64,000 nucleotides of DNA, taken from Monoplex corrugatus. Its lineage: Eukaryota; Mollusca; Gastropoda; Littorinimorpha; Ranellidae. Positions 1 to 11,975 of the stretch are shown here, one piece after another. The stretch spans positions 73,573,169 through 73,637,168 of the forward strand of contig JAPXFY010000021.1 of NCBI GenBank assembly GCA_030674185.1, written 5' to 3'. The translations under genes were made by a program, and so were the position numbers. The notes under the pieces are model-generated. The model was given only the letters and a program-made list of their open reading frames with translations. It made no database searches and was not told the DNA's origin. Each line of letters starts with the position of its first letter. The stretch's first letter is position 1.

Positions 1-230
1 CCCCAGGTGGCTCAGCAAGCGTACAACATAAAGGCATCTGTCAGCAGAGAACTAAGTGGTTTGGTCATCTGAACAGCTTGCAACCCCCCCAGGTGGCTCA
101 GCAAGCGTACAACATAAAGGCATCTGTCAGCAGAGAACAAGTGGTTGGTCATCGAACAGTGCAACCCCCCCAGTGCTCAGCAAGCGTACAACAAAAGGCA
201 TCTGGATTTAAAACAAGAGGCAGACCAAGG
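1..230. repeat. Three imperfect copies of an ~80-88 bp unit
   Basis: The motif CAGGTGGCTCAGCAAGCG recurs at about 5, 91 and 170, followed by TACAACATAAAGGCATCTG. The third copy has several single-base losses. The array continues beyond the left edge. The DNA after it (200-260) reads GRPRMTWLYGL in one frame, which recalls the C-terminal end of LINE proteins but is too short to assign. Confidence 0.7.
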
Positions 231-589
231 ATGACCTGGCTGTATGGCTTGAGAGAGCCTCAGCATAGTTTCCAAACTTCTGGCCATCCAGCTCACAGCC
301 GACTTGTCAGTAATTGACCTCCGCGACACCCATGATGGCACAAGCAGACACAAAAAGAGGAATGGACATTTAGTGAAAGATGTAAGTCATGTTAACACAA
401 CAGACTGCATGCAAAGCCAAAAGGAAGCATGAGAACAATTAGTGGAATGAATAATAAATAGAAGCAGCAGTTTTATCAGACTAATTACAGTTATGTTACA
501 GATGACACGACTCAACAGAAGCAGTAAGCAGTGTCATCAAGCCTGACCACCATGTCAAGATCAAGGGAGATGTGAGCAATACAGCAATT

Positions 590-850
590 CGCAGTTCGTT
601 CAACAAGGACTTCATCACACTCGTGACAATTCCATAAGTACTACACCCAAATCTGCCGGCAGGTGTCTGTTAGACTCCTTGAGCCAGTGCAAAACCCTAA
701 GCACTGATATGATCTTGAAATAGGGAGGGGAGCAGGACCTATGAAGCAGTGACTCAATCAGAATGACTGCAGCATTACGATAAGCTGTAAAACAGGGCAA
801 GGTCTATGCTGCAGGGCGGGAATGCCCAATTAGCTCAACTATACAATATC
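590..850 (+). repeat. Element X, uninterrupted copy
   Basis: A dispersed repeat recognised by alignment with copies at 905-2760, 3405-6960 and 31715-31800. The ordered landmarks are: cttcatcacact; a block ending CTCCTTGAGCC; tgcaaaaccct; a cactg..gatcttgaaa..gggagggg block; gacctatgaagcagtgac; aatcagaatgac; and ctatgctgcagg-gggaat. No coding capacity was found. It serves as the empty-site reference for the piggyBac insertion and as the ancestor of three minisatellites. Confidence 0.65.
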
Positions 851-977
851 AGAACAAAATAGAACAGAGGGAACTCTGAAGCAGTGTCAATAGACTGAGA
901 GTTTACAAGAGGGCTTCATCAAACTGGGAAAATTCCAAATGTGCTCCACCCGATCTGCCATTTGGCATGCTCCTTAA

Positions 978-2162
978 GCTTTTCGCCACATGATGCGAGA
1001 ATCGTCACCACGCCTGCCTATTCCGTTAGGACACGCAGCGATCCCGCTCGCTATGGCCATTATGGCAGTGTGGATACGTAGCGAGAATCCTCGCTACGCC
1101 TGTTCTAAAATTAACTGCGTCATTACGTCACTGGAAATTCCCTCACAACTTGTATAAACTACACAATGGAACCCTTCTACGTCATCTGATACTATTTTTC
1201 AACTTAAAAGAGACAATTTCATTGGTTAATTTGTGTTGGAAGAAACCAACCCCGATGCTTTGTCTCTTCGAGTTACCCGCGTCGTTCAGACAGCAGTAAA
1301 CAACATGGCTAGTCGTACAACTTTCGCGACCACCGAAGTTGCAGAATCGATCATGCAGGCCGGTTCTAAAGATGATCTAGACATTGATCATTATGAAAGC
1401 AGCAACCAAAATGCTGATGACAAAGATTTTGAGGATGATGTGCCAGAAAATGACGAACGATCCTGCATATTCAACGGATGAAGACGACGTTGCAGCAGAC
1501 GAACAAAGTGCGAGTGTCGCTGACAGTGACATCTTTCATTCGGGTAGTCAGGCAACAAATCATTCGGTCTTGGAGCCAGATTTTTAGCTAGAAATGAATT
1601 GTCCTGATCAATGTGAAGCCGACACTGAGGTTGACATTGCCAGTAATGACAGTGGCGAAGATGATGCACCACCTGGGTGAAAAATCTTCGGAAATTTCCG
1701 CAAGTACCTGTTTTATCAGCTGCCGAAACGTGCGGTCTGCAGCCTTTCGTCTTTCAAGACATCGCCGACCCTACCACCATTATGTTACTATTATGTTCTA
1801 AAATGTTGAAATAGTCTTTTATGTCCTTTTTTCTACAGTTTTTGGCCATCAAATGCTAAAAATAACACTTTGAATGAATCCCCTGTGGCTGTTTGGGACT
1901 TTTTATTCTGACACTCATGTTGACATTTCAAAAGCACAAAACACTAACTAAATGAATTTTTACAGAAACTGTTTTCACTTCACCAGAGAGATACAAGAAT
2001 GATCTGCAAAAGTCGTTCTAAAATCAATAAGCTAGCTTTTCCTGCTTATTCAGGAAAACAAAATAAAAGTGACCAAAATAGGGTGTCCTCAGGGCATTTC
2101 TGCTTCCTGCCTTTAGCGTGCACAGGGCATAGTAGCTGTAGTGAGGCAGTGTTGCAAAAAGG
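978..2162 (+). mobile_element. piggyBac-like element, internally deleted, 1185 bp
   Basis: TTAA is duplicated at 974-977 and 2163-2166. The termini are inverted repeats: GCTTTTCGCCACA on the left, and CCTTTTTGCAACA as the reverse complement of the right end. A 5' region of about 320 bp precedes an ATG and an acidic N-terminal ORF. No DDD catalytic core of a piggyBac transposase was found, so the copy is non-autonomous. Known piggyBac elements insert at TTAA and leave exactly this duplication. Confidence 0.8.
1304..1587 (+). pseudogene. piggyBac transposase N-terminal remnant
   Basis: From the ATG at 1304 the protein reads MASRTTFATTEVAESIMQAG and then turns strongly acidic (Asp/Glu/Asn-rich), ending at a stop near 1479. 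An overlapping frame continues the acidic character (DEDDVAADEQSASVADSD) to 1587, so one frameshift is probable. A short TTEEA-like helix followed by an acidic region is typical of the start of piggyBac-derived proteins. The catalytic domain is missing. An upstream in-frame Met at about 1233 gives a longer product without family support. Confidence 0.55.
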
Positions 2163-2187
2163 TTAAGCCTGCACAAAACCCTCTGCA

Positions 2188-2605
2188 CTGGCAAGATCTT
2201 ATAATGGACAGGGGTGGGTGCACTGGCAAGATCTTATAATGGACAGGGGTGGGTGCACTGGCAAGATCTTATAATGGACAGGGGTGGGTGCACTGGCAAG
2301 ATCTTATAATGGACAGGGTGGGTGCACTGGCAAGATCTTATAATGGACAGGGGTGGGTGCACTGGCAAGATCTTATAATGGACAGGGGTGGGTGCACTGG
2401 CAAGATCTTATAATGGACAGGGGTGGGTGCACTGGCAAGATCTTATAATGGACAGGGGTGGGTGCACTGGCAAGATCTTATAATGGACAGGGGTGGGTGC
2501 ACTGGCAAGATCTTATAATGGACAGGGGTGGGTGCACTGGCAAGGTCTGACAATGCAGAGGGGTGGGTGCACTGGCAAGATCTTATAATGGAGAGGGGTT
2601 GGGGG
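2188..2605 (+). repeat. 35-36 bp tandem array (about 12 units)
   Basis: The unit is GTGCACTGGCAAGATCTTAT plus AATGGACAGGGGTGG. Units are nearly identical except one (about 2540) reading GGTCTGACAATGCAGAGG. The unit corresponds to the cactg-gatcttgaaa-gggagggg block of element X, so the array is an internal expansion of that copy. A G-run closes the array at about 2598-2612. Confidence 0.9.
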
Positions 2606-3589
2606 GGGGGGGGAAGGACACACGACCTATGAGACCTAAGCTGACACCACCAGGATGATTACAGTATTAAAATGCGCCGCAAACAGACCAGTCTTCATGT
2701 TGCAGGTTGGGACTGATCTGGAAGCATCAGATCTGATCTGGAGCCCAATGCTATATTTATAAGAGCCATTCCAGTCCACTTAGACTGATATTAAATCAAC
2801 AATATGTCAAGCAGGATTAAAAGGACTGAGCATTCAGAAGCAGTTAGCAGTGTTAACAGACTGAACAGAAAATCAAGAGTATCAGCAGCACATCAGGAAC
2901 AGGGACAGTGACAAGACATTCAGGAGAAGCAGTAAGCAGTATTGTGAGTGAATATAAACATTGTTTACCCGTTGTTCAGATCAGCAAAGATGCCTCAGGT
3001 CCATGCACGTGGGTCATCTAAACACAACACCACACCACATACACATGCAGGAAAATATCACATATCCACTGTCACATACTGCACAACACATTTGGATAGT
3101 GAAAAATATTAAACATATGTATAACATCCTCAGACATGCCAAAAAATAATACAAATGAAAAATCAATTTATACTAAGAACAACACACTTAAACAAGCAGA
3201 AAAATACTTTATGTGTATACAACACAAACGTGCTGAAAATAATAGACAAGAAAGGTGATTTATACACAGAACACAACTCTCACACATGTAGAAATCACTA
3301 TTGATTTCAATTTCACCACCAGCAGCCATATTGTTGATTGCTTGTAAATTTTCACCCTCTTGTTGTTTCTTGTTCAAAAGCTTTTGGTTCCTTTCAGGTT
3401 TTGTGCAGAGTTCAGAATTTGTTCAAGAGAGATTCATGGCATACTGGTCATTCCATACGCAGTCCACCCAAACCTGCTGCCAGCACGGATCCTTGGGTCT
3501 ATGCAAAAACACCATATGTGATGGAAAATTCTTGAAATGTGGTGGGGAATGGAACCTATGAAACACTGACATCACCAGAATGACACATG

Positions 3590-5085
3590 ACCTGAACACT
3601 ACTAGTGAATACAAACACTGGACTATCACCAGAATGACAGATAGAACCTATGAAACACTGACATCACCAAATGACAGATAGAACCTATGAAACATGATCA
3701 CCAGAATGACACACTAGAACCATATGAAACTACTGATCACCAGAATTGACCGATAGAACCTATGAAAACTGGTATCACCAGATGACAATATGAACCTATG
3801 AACACTGGTTCACCAGAATGACCATAGAACCTATGAAACACTGACTCACCAGAATGACACATAGAACCTATGAAACACTGATCACCAGAATGACACATAG
3901 AACCTATGAAACACTGACATCACCAGAATGACACATAGAACCTATGAAACACTGTATCACCAGAATGACACATAGAACCTATGAAACACTGATCACCAGA
4001 ATGACAGATAGAACCTATGAAACACTGACATCACCAGAATGACACATAGAACCTATGAAACACTGTATCACCAGAATGACACATAGAACCTATGAAACAC
4101 TGACATCACCAGAATGACACATAGAACCTATGAAACACTGACATCACCAGAATGACACATAGAACCTATGAAACACTGACATCACCAGAATGACACATAG
4201 AACCTATGAAACACTGATATCACCAGAATGACACATAGAACCTATGAAACACTGACATCACCAGAATGACACATAGAACCTATGAAACACTGACATCACC
4301 AGAATGACAATAGAACCTATGAAACACTGACATCACCAGAATGACACATAGAACCTATGAAACACTGAATCACCAGAATGACAGATAGAACCTATGAAAC
4401 ACGGGAATCACCAGAATGACAATAGAACCTATGAAACACTGACATCACCAGAATGACAATAGAACCTATGAAACACTGACATCACCAGAATGACACATAG
4501 AACCTATGAAACACTGAATCACCAGAATGACACATAGAACCTATGAAACACTGAATCACCAGAATGACACATAGAACCTATGAAACACTGACATCACCAG
4601 AATGACAGATAGAACCTATGAAACACTGACATCACCAGAATGACACATAGAACCTATGAAACACTGGCATCACCAGAATGACAACATAGAACCTATGAAA
4701 ACTGACATCACCAGAATGACACATAGAACCTATGAAACACTGTATCACCAGAATGACACATAGAACCTATGAAACACTGGTATCACCAGAATGACACATA
4801 GAACCTATGAAACACTGATCACCAGAATGACACATAGAACCTATGAAACACTGACATCACCAGAATGACACATAGAACCTATGAAACACTGTACACCCAG
4901 AATGACACATAGAACACTATGAAACACTGACATCACCAGAATGACACATAGAACCTATGAAACACTGACATCACCAGAATGACACATAGAACCTATGAAA
5001 CACTGACATCACCAGAATGACACAAGAACCTATGAAACACTGACATCACCAGAATGACACATAGAACCTATGAAACCCACAGATG
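3590..5085 (+). repeat. 38-bp tandem array (about 39 units)
   Basis: The consensus unit is GACACATAGAACCTATGAAA followed by CACTGACATCACCAGAAT. Many units vary at the dinucleotide after GACA (CA/GA) and at ACTGACATC versus ACTG(T)ATC. The first 250 bp are rich in single-base indels. No strand encodes a plausible protein. Confidence 0.95.
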
Positions 5086-6838
5086 ACAACAGAATGACAC
5101 AGAGCAACCTAGAACACTGACACACCAGATGACACATAGAACATGAACACTGACACCAGCAGGATGACAGACAGAACACTGACACCAGCAGATGACAGAT
5201 AGAACACTGACACCAGCAGATGACAGACAGAACACTGACACCAGCAGGATGACAGACAGAACACTGACACCAGCAGGATGACAGACAGAACACTGAACCA
5301 GCAGATGACAGATAGAACACTGACACCAGCAGATGACAGACAGACTGACCACATGACACGCATCAGCAGGATGACAGACAGAACACTGACACCAGCAGGA
5401 TGAGAGACAGACAGAACACTGACACCAGCAGGATGACAGACAGAACACTGACACCAGCAGGATGACAGACAGAACACTGACACCAGCAGGATGACAGACA
5501 GAACACTGACACCAGCAGTGAAGATAAAACACTGACCAGAAGACGACAGAACACGCAAGCGGGATGACAGATAGAACACTGACACCAGCAGGACAGATAG
5601 AACACTGACACCAGCAGGATGACAGACAGAACACTGACACCAGCAGGATGACAGACAGAACACTGACACAACAGGATGACAGACAGAACACTGATACCAG
5701 CAGGATGACAGATAGAACACTGACACCAGCAAGGATGACAGACAGAACACTGACACCAGCAGGATGACAGATAGAACACTGACACCAGCAGGATGACAGA
5801 TAGAACACTGACACCAGCAGACGACAGACATGATAGACACTGACACCAGCAGGATGACAGATAGAACACTGACACCAGCAGGATGACAGATAGAACACTG
5901 ACACCAGCAAGATGACAGAAGAACACTGACACCAGCAGGATGACAGATAGAACACTGACACCAGCAGGATGACAGACAGAACACTGACACCAGCAGGATG
6001 ACAGACTAGAACACTGACACCAGCAGGATGACAGATAGAACACTGACACCAGCAGGACAGATAGAACACTGACACCAGCAGGATGACAGATAGAACACTG
6101 ACACCAGCAGGATGACAGACAGAACACTGACACCAGCAGGATGACAGACAGAACACTGACACCAGCAGGATGACAGACAGAACACTGACACCAGCAGAGT
6201 GACAGACAGAACACTGACACCAGCAGGATGACAGACAGAACGCTGACACCAGCAGGATGACAGATAGAACACTGACACCAGCAGAATGACAGACAGAACA
6301 CTAGATAGAACACTGACACCAGCAGGACAGACAGAACACAGACACCAGCAGGATGACAGACAGAACACTGACACCAGCAGGATGACAGACAGAACACTGA
6401 CACAACAGGATGACAGACAGAACACTGACACCAGCAGGATGACAGATAGAACACTGACACCAGCAGGACAGATAGAACACTGACACCAGCAGAATGACAG
6501 ACAGAACACTGACACCAACAGGACAGATAGAACACTGACACCAGCAGGACAGACAGAACACTGACACCAGCAGAATGACAGACAGAACACTGACACCAGC
6601 AGGACAGATAGAACACTGACACCAGCAGGATGACAGACAGAACACTGACACCAACAGGACAGATAGAACACTGACACCAGCAGGATGACAGACAGAACAC
6701 TGACACCAGCAAGATGACAGACAGAACACTGACACCAGCAGGATGACAGACAGAACACTGACACCAGCAGGATGACAGACAGAACACTGACACCAGCAGG
6801 ATGACAGACAGAACACTGACACCAGCAGGATGACAGAC
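5085..6838 (-). repeat. 29-bp tandem array (about 58 units)
   Basis: The unit is GACAGACAGAACACTGACAC plus CAGCAGGAT. It equals the neighbouring 38-bp unit after removal of nine bases (CTATGAAAC) and a few substitutions. Because 29 is not a multiple of three, all minus-strand frames rotate through the same 29-residue Cys-rich peptide (blocks such as SVFCLSSCWCQC), producing ORFs of up to 501 codons. These are periodicity artefacts. Confidence 0.95.
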
Positions 6839-6959
6839 ATCAGCATGGAAGGCAGAACAACAAGCCACATTCTATGCTGCAGGCTGGGAATGAACTTGAG
6901 TCATCAAAACTGGAGTCCATGGCTCCATCAGCATATGTAGCCAGGCTGTTGAAAAACCA

Positions 6960-7460
6960 ACAACATAACTGCTGCTGGAGAGAATAACTGGGTAATGCAA
7001 AAGGTAGTCAGGCAACAATATCCAAGCTTTAATTTCACATTACATTAATGAGTGAACTATGGCTGTACTAACCAAAGTTTCAGTTTCTCAAGGTAGCACA
7101 TTTACACTTAGAATAAATTTGGAATGCACTGACATCACTGATGCCATGTGATGGAGAAGATGTGAAATGATCATGGCATCAGCCATAAACTGTGCATAAG
7201 CTCCACACACTGACAAGGCTTTGAGGTCCTATCTAACATATGGATTCTACATAAATCATTGTATCTAGCTTGTCATGAAAACAACCTGGGTTATACTGCA
7301 GTGGAATGCTCTGACTACAATGCAAAGTTGCTACTGAGTAGAAGACAGAGTATGTTCTGATTGTGCTTTTGTTCATTTATGGCTTTCTATGTGGCTGGGT
7401 CCACACACACCCTAACACATATGTACATGTAAACATGACACCAGGAACAACACATAGAAT
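6960..7460. other. Unassigned intergenic or flanking DNA
   Basis: AT-rich sequence with no repeat copy, splice-bounded ORF or motif that I recognise. Confidence 0.5.
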
Positions 7461-7895
7461 GGACCGTGTGATCTAGTGCATGAAGCACCCAGCTAGGCTG
7501 TGAAAAATGCATGTCCAATTCTGGGTCAGACAGGGATTTTCTTCCCCCCTCCTCATTCCCCCAGCACTACATCTTGCGTGGTGGTCTGGGTGCTAGTTTT
7601 TTTAACTGAACGATAAACCCAGGTCCCACATGCAGCATGTTAAAGATCCCATGGTAAGAAAACAGTTGTTCCTGGCAAAATTCTGTAGAAAATCCACTTT
7701 TGTAAGCAAACAAAATACAGGCATGCAAGGAAAGAGAGAGAGAGAGAGAGGGAGTGAGGGAGAGAGAGAGGGGAAAGGGAGAGAGAGAGAGGGAGAGAGA
7801 AGAAAGAAACTGTACTATGGCTACATGCTTTCCCAAAGAAGAGTGCAATTTTTAAAAAAGTCCATTGTAATAGAAGTATGAATCCAATTCAATCC
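7460..7895 (+). mobile_element. SINE family A copy
   Basis: It has a degenerate tRNA-like head (tgcatgaagcacccagctagg), the body landmarks cagggattttcttcccc, gataaacccaggtcccac and ttaaagatcccatgg, and a tail of CCAATTCAATCC. The same order recurs at 13165-13605 and 41573-41992. A (GA)n microsatellite at about 7732-7802 interrupts the body. Confidence 0.7.
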
Positions 7896-8104
7896 ATTTT
7901 CTGTCAGAAAACCAAACACATAAACATAAAAAATAAGATTTGTTCTGTAAATTGGTAACAACATGACCCTGAGAGTTGACATGTTCAGAAATCAAGGTCT
8001 TCTAGTTCTACAGCATGCAAAATTCACTGTCATCAGGACTCAAAAACATAAACAAATATATATACATATATGAGTGTGGGTGTGGAGGGGGAAATGTTTA
8101 TTTA

Positions 8105-8190
8105 CTTGGGGAGCAGGGGGGGGGGGGGGGGGCAAACAAGGATTTAATTACAAATGCAGAATATGGAAATACTTTGTCCCCCCCCCCCAA
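8105..8190. repeat. G-run and C-run pair
   Basis: A run of about 17-20 G at about 8116-8133 and a run of ten C at about 8178-8188, 45 bp apart. They could pair as a hairpin or form a G-quadruplex. Lengths in homopolymers are not reliable. Confidence 0.6.
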
Positions 8191-8239
8191 GTCCCCTCAA
8201 GAACATCTCTATGGTACATGCTACATGCAAAGAAAATAA

Positions 8240-8790
8240 CTCTTTCAGTTTTAAACTATACTAGCGCTTTGTTTGTTTGTTTGTTTTGTTTTGTTTACTC
8301 TTTCTCTTACACAGGAATAACTACATGTCAGAAAGGTACTGAACATATTCAGCAGTCAACACACTTCTTAGTTATTTTCATACAAACATCAAAGCACAGA
8401 TTAGTTCATTCAGTGCACTATTCTAATTAATATATTCATGTCAGATTCATTCTAGAATGCAGAATATACACAACGAAGGGATATTTTTCTTCTTAAGTCT
8501 TAAAACTATGAAGACTCTGCTTCACATTCATTTTTCTAAACTAAAATCTGGTAACCTTTGCATTCTTTCATATTAATTATTATAACTTTTTTAACTCAGG
8601 TCTGATCAACTCAATACTTTCAAGTTAACCGTTTATATCCAAAGAGAGTTAAAATGCACAACAAACAAGCAAATATATATAATTCCACCTCTTAAAACAG
8701 AGTAATATACACAAAAGTGTGACTGAAAGACATCCGAAAATCTACACTTTCTTTTCCAGTTGGTGAAGACAAGAATACAAACAACACTGT
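8240..8790. other. Unassigned AT-rich stretch
   Basis: No coding signal or repeat family recognised, apart from a short gtttgttttgtttt run near 8270-8297. Confidence 0.4.
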
Positions 8791-8794
8791 CCAC

Positions 8795-8925
8795 AATTCA
8801 CAAACAATAGCACACAATAAAAGATCTATTCACAAACAATAGCACACAATAAAAGATCTATTCACAAACAATAGCACACAATAAAAGATCTATTCACAAA
8901 CAATAGCATACAATAAAAGATGTAA
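8795..8925 (+). repeat. 32-bp tandem array (4 units)
   Basis: TTCACAAACAATAGCACACA followed by ATAAAAGATCTA, four near-identical units in succession. Confidence 0.9.
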
Positions 8926-9027
8926 CAACAAAACCACTACACACCCACCAACAAATTTCAATCAGGTGATAAAAATTACTGCTAGAAATGATGAATTTGA
9001 TGAACAGTAAATACAACTTGAAAAATT

Positions 9028-9268
9028 TGTTAGATCAAAACAAAAAGCAATGATGTTGTGTTAGATCAAAACAAAAAGCAATGATGTTGTGTTAGATCAA
9101 AACAAAAAGCAATGATGTTGTGTTAGATCAAAACAAAAAGCAATGATGTTGTGTTAGATCAAAACAAAAAGCAATGTTGTGTTAGATCAAAACAAAAAGC
9201 AATGATGTTGTGTTAGATCAAAACAAAAAGCAATGATGTTGTGTTAGATCAAAACAAAAAGCAATGAT
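9028..9268 (+). repeat. 31-bp tandem array (8 units)
   Basis: GTTAGATCAAAACAAAAAGC followed by AATGATGTTGT. One unit lacks three bases (ATG) and the array ends in GATGATGCAC. Confidence 0.92.
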
Positions 9269-9415
9269 GATGCACAGTATTTTCTCAGTACTTCAATCAT
9301 CATTTTCACATAGTAAACTGAATTCAGTGCAAGCTCAAACAGCTTCTACTGAAAGTTGACAGCAAGCTAACCATATAACTCCCGCTTCCTGATTAGGATG
9401 AAAGAGTAAAAAGGT

Positions 9416-10069
9416 TTAACTTTAACTCTCTCGCTACCAGCATTGGGATTTCCCGATCATGTCTTAGCAACGCATGTGTACAAGCCTTGGAGAAGTCCAA
9501 CTTGGGTTTTGAAAATTCACAGGGCTTTCAGTATTTCCGTTAACGGAAACTAATGGCCAGAAACAGATTCTTTGGTCATTCTTAGCCTGGTTTCAGGTCA
9601 TGAGGTCACTGTACTCTGCGGTTGGTGTGTAGACAGTGCAAAGTTTACGAACCACTAGCTCTGCAGTGAAACAGGTGACAGAAAAGCAAATGGCTGAACA
9701 ATACTTAACATCTCAGCGCTCTTCAAGACAATCTCTTCCTTCAGTGCACTTGGAGCGTGTGCAAGTTGGATCTTATGAAATCTCATTCAAAATGTGACTG
9801 TAGGAACTGATACAATGACCTGACTGTGTATTTTGTAAGACATTTTCCACCTGAAAATGTCTCTAATTTTACTTGTACCATTACTCAGCAACAATCAGGG
9901 TTAGACAGTTGAAATTTCAGCATTTTGTACACCAATCTCTTAATGTATGACCTGCCAAATTTCAAAGCTCTCCGTTTTCATTTGTTTGTATGAGAATTTT
10001 TCTCATGACCTATACAAATGGTGCGTATCAGGGGAACGGCAAGGGGCATAATTGTGCGTAGCGAATTAA
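9416..10069. mobile_element. TTAA-flanked non-autonomous element (MITE-like)
   Basis: The left side reads TTAA-CTCTCTCGCTACCAGCA; two TTAA lie close together at 9416 and 9422. The right side, reverse complemented, reads TTAA-TTCGCTACGCACA. This gives imperfect inverted termini sharing CGCTAC and a TTAA at each end (10066-10069 on the right), as expected of a piggyBac-type insertion. Inside there is only a 36-codon ORF at about 9690. The termini differ from those of the element at 978-2162, so it would be another family. Confidence 0.45.
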
Positions 10070-10079
10070 AGTTACACTC

Positions 10080-10870
10080 CAGTGGCCAAGTCGTCAATCA
10101 AGTATAGCTAATCTAGCTGTGAGACTGCTCTCCTGTCTTCAAGCATTCATTTCTCTCTTTTACAATTAGCCCCCTCCCCTCCCACCAAGCACACACACAC
10201 ACACAGTCCATCAGGATGAAGTGTGGCAGTTAAACAGAGAGTTCTACACATGTGTGGTGAGGCTATGAAGAAATTTATAGGCATTTCAATTGTGGGCTAA
10301 ATGCCCAAGGTTTCCTTTCTGTCCAACCTTCCCCAACCCACTTTTCCCTCTCTTCCTACCTCTTGGTCTGTGTAGCAGTGTGAATAAAGACAAACACTGC
10401 CAAGAAAGGTTTCATCTTTTGCTGCTTTAGCACTTTAATCCTGAATTGACAGGGCTTCCCTCTAATATTCACACTTTTCTGAGAATTAAAGTGGCCCATT
10501 AGCTCACATGGTTACAGGGTGCAGGGCTGATAACACAAAAGACAAGGGTTTGACTGAAGGGTAGGCCATAGTTTTGCCAACAGCCATACCACATTGAATT
10601 TGAAAACACCAGTTCTTGTCTAATTGCCTAAATTAAAAACAACATAAGTGAAACCTAGGAACACCCATGCTGTTGGCAACCTTTAATGTAGGTTGGCTGC
10701 TTCTGTTAATGGTGCAATATACTCATGATCTAACATACAGAGTTCAACCCTAGCCCCACACAAGAACTGGTTTGTTCACTGCCAACCTTAAGGATCCAGT
10801 CATTCTGATGGTAACAACATTAGTGTTCCATAAGTACCTCCCACTTGCTCCCCATTCCACCCTACCCTCC
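10080..10870. other. Spacer with possible SINE fragments
   Basis: Around 10505-10550 TTAGCTCACATGG..GGTTTGACT resembles tRNA A and B boxes on the plus strand. Around 10745 GGTTGAACTC lies on the minus strand. No body match to the other SINEs was found. There is a (CA)n at 10190-10205. Confidence 0.3.
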
Positions 10871-10879
10871 ACTGGTCAG

Positions 10880-11975
10880 TGTATAGTGCTGTATGTATCA
10901 GTGCTGTAGGTATCAGTGCTGTATGTATCAGTGCTATATGTATCAGTGCTGTATGTATCAGTGCTATATGTATCAGTGCTATATGTATCAGTGCTATAGT
11001 ATCAGTGCTATATGTATCAGTGCTATATGTATCAGTGCTGTATGTATCAGTGCTGTAGGTATCAGTGCTGTATCAGTGCTAGCTGTATCAGTGCTGTATG
11101 TATCAGTGCTATATGTATCAGTGCTGTATGTATCAGTGCTGTAGGTATCAGTGCTATATGTATCAGTGCTATATGTATCAGTGCTATATGTATCAGTGCT
11201 GTATGTATCAGTGCTGTAGGTATCAGTGCTGTATGTATCAGTACTATATGTATCAGTGCTGTATGTATCAGTGCTATATGTATCAGTGCTATATGTATCA
11301 GTGCTATATGTGTCAGTGCTATATGTATCAGTGCTATATGTATCAGTGCATATGTATCAGTGTTGTATTGTATCAGTGCTGTATGTATCAGTGCTATATG
11401 TATCAGTGCTGTATGTATCAGTGCTATATGTATCAGTGCTGTATGTATCAGTGCTGTATGTATCAGTGCTATATGTATCAGTGCTATATGTATCAGTGCT
11501 ATATGTATCAGTGCTAGTATGTATCAGTGCTATATGTATCAGTGCTGTATGTATCAGTGCTATATGTATCAGTGCTATATGTATCAGTGCTATATGTATC
11601 AGTGCTATATGTATCAGTGCTACATGTATCAATGCTGTATGTGTCAGTGCTATATGTATCAGTGCTATATGTATCAGTGCTATATGTATCAATGCTATAT
11701 GTATCAGTGCTATATGTATCAATGCTGTATGTATCAGTGCTGTATGTATCAGTGCTATATGTATCAGTGCTACATGTATCAGTGCTGTAAAGCATCAGTG
11801 CTATATGTATCAGTGCTATATGTATCAGTGCTATATGTATCAGTGCTACATGTATCAGTGCTATATGTATCAGTGCTGTATGTATCAGTGCTGTATGTAT
11901 CAGTGCTATATGTATCAGTGCTATATGTATCAGTGCTATATATTAGTACTGTATTAATCAGTGCTGTATATATCA
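10880..11975 (+). repeat. 15-bp tandem array (about 73 units)
   Basis: The unit GTATCAGTGCTATAT alternates with GTATCAGTGCTGTAT and rarer forms. A period of five codons opens all frames, giving repeating pentapeptides (MYQCY, CISAI, YVSVL; IHIAL on the other strand). None is a credible protein. Confidence 0.97.

Larger units (their letters stand above)
905..2760 (+). repeat. Element X copy split by a piggyBac-like insertion
   Basis: The left half (905-977) has cttcatcaaactgg through gcatgctccTTAA. The right half begins TTAAgcctgcacaaaaccct at 2163 and runs through a 12-unit expansion to gacctatgagacctaag and atgttgcaggttgggact. Joining the halves at one TTAA restores the order seen in the copy at 590-850. 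Confidence 0.75.
3405..6960 (+). repeat. Element X copy enlarged by two internal arrays
   Basis: The left part (3405-3600) contains the landmarks from gttcaagagagattcat to ggaacctatgaaacactgac. The right part (6838-6960) contains tctatgctgcaggctgggaa, as in the other copies. Between them lie about 3.2 kb of tandem repeats grown from the short acctatgaa-cactgac-caccagaatgac segment. Confidence 0.7.

Noticed and set aside
5068..6868. Cys-rich minus-strand ORFs of 189 to 501 codons
   Set aside because: They are translations of the 29-bp array. The same 29-residue cycle appears in all three frames, with no start context or splice logic.
7630..7881. GA-rich plus-strand ORF (RERERG repeats) and the similar one at 36927-37283
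   Set aside because: Microsatellites inside a SINE and an intron.
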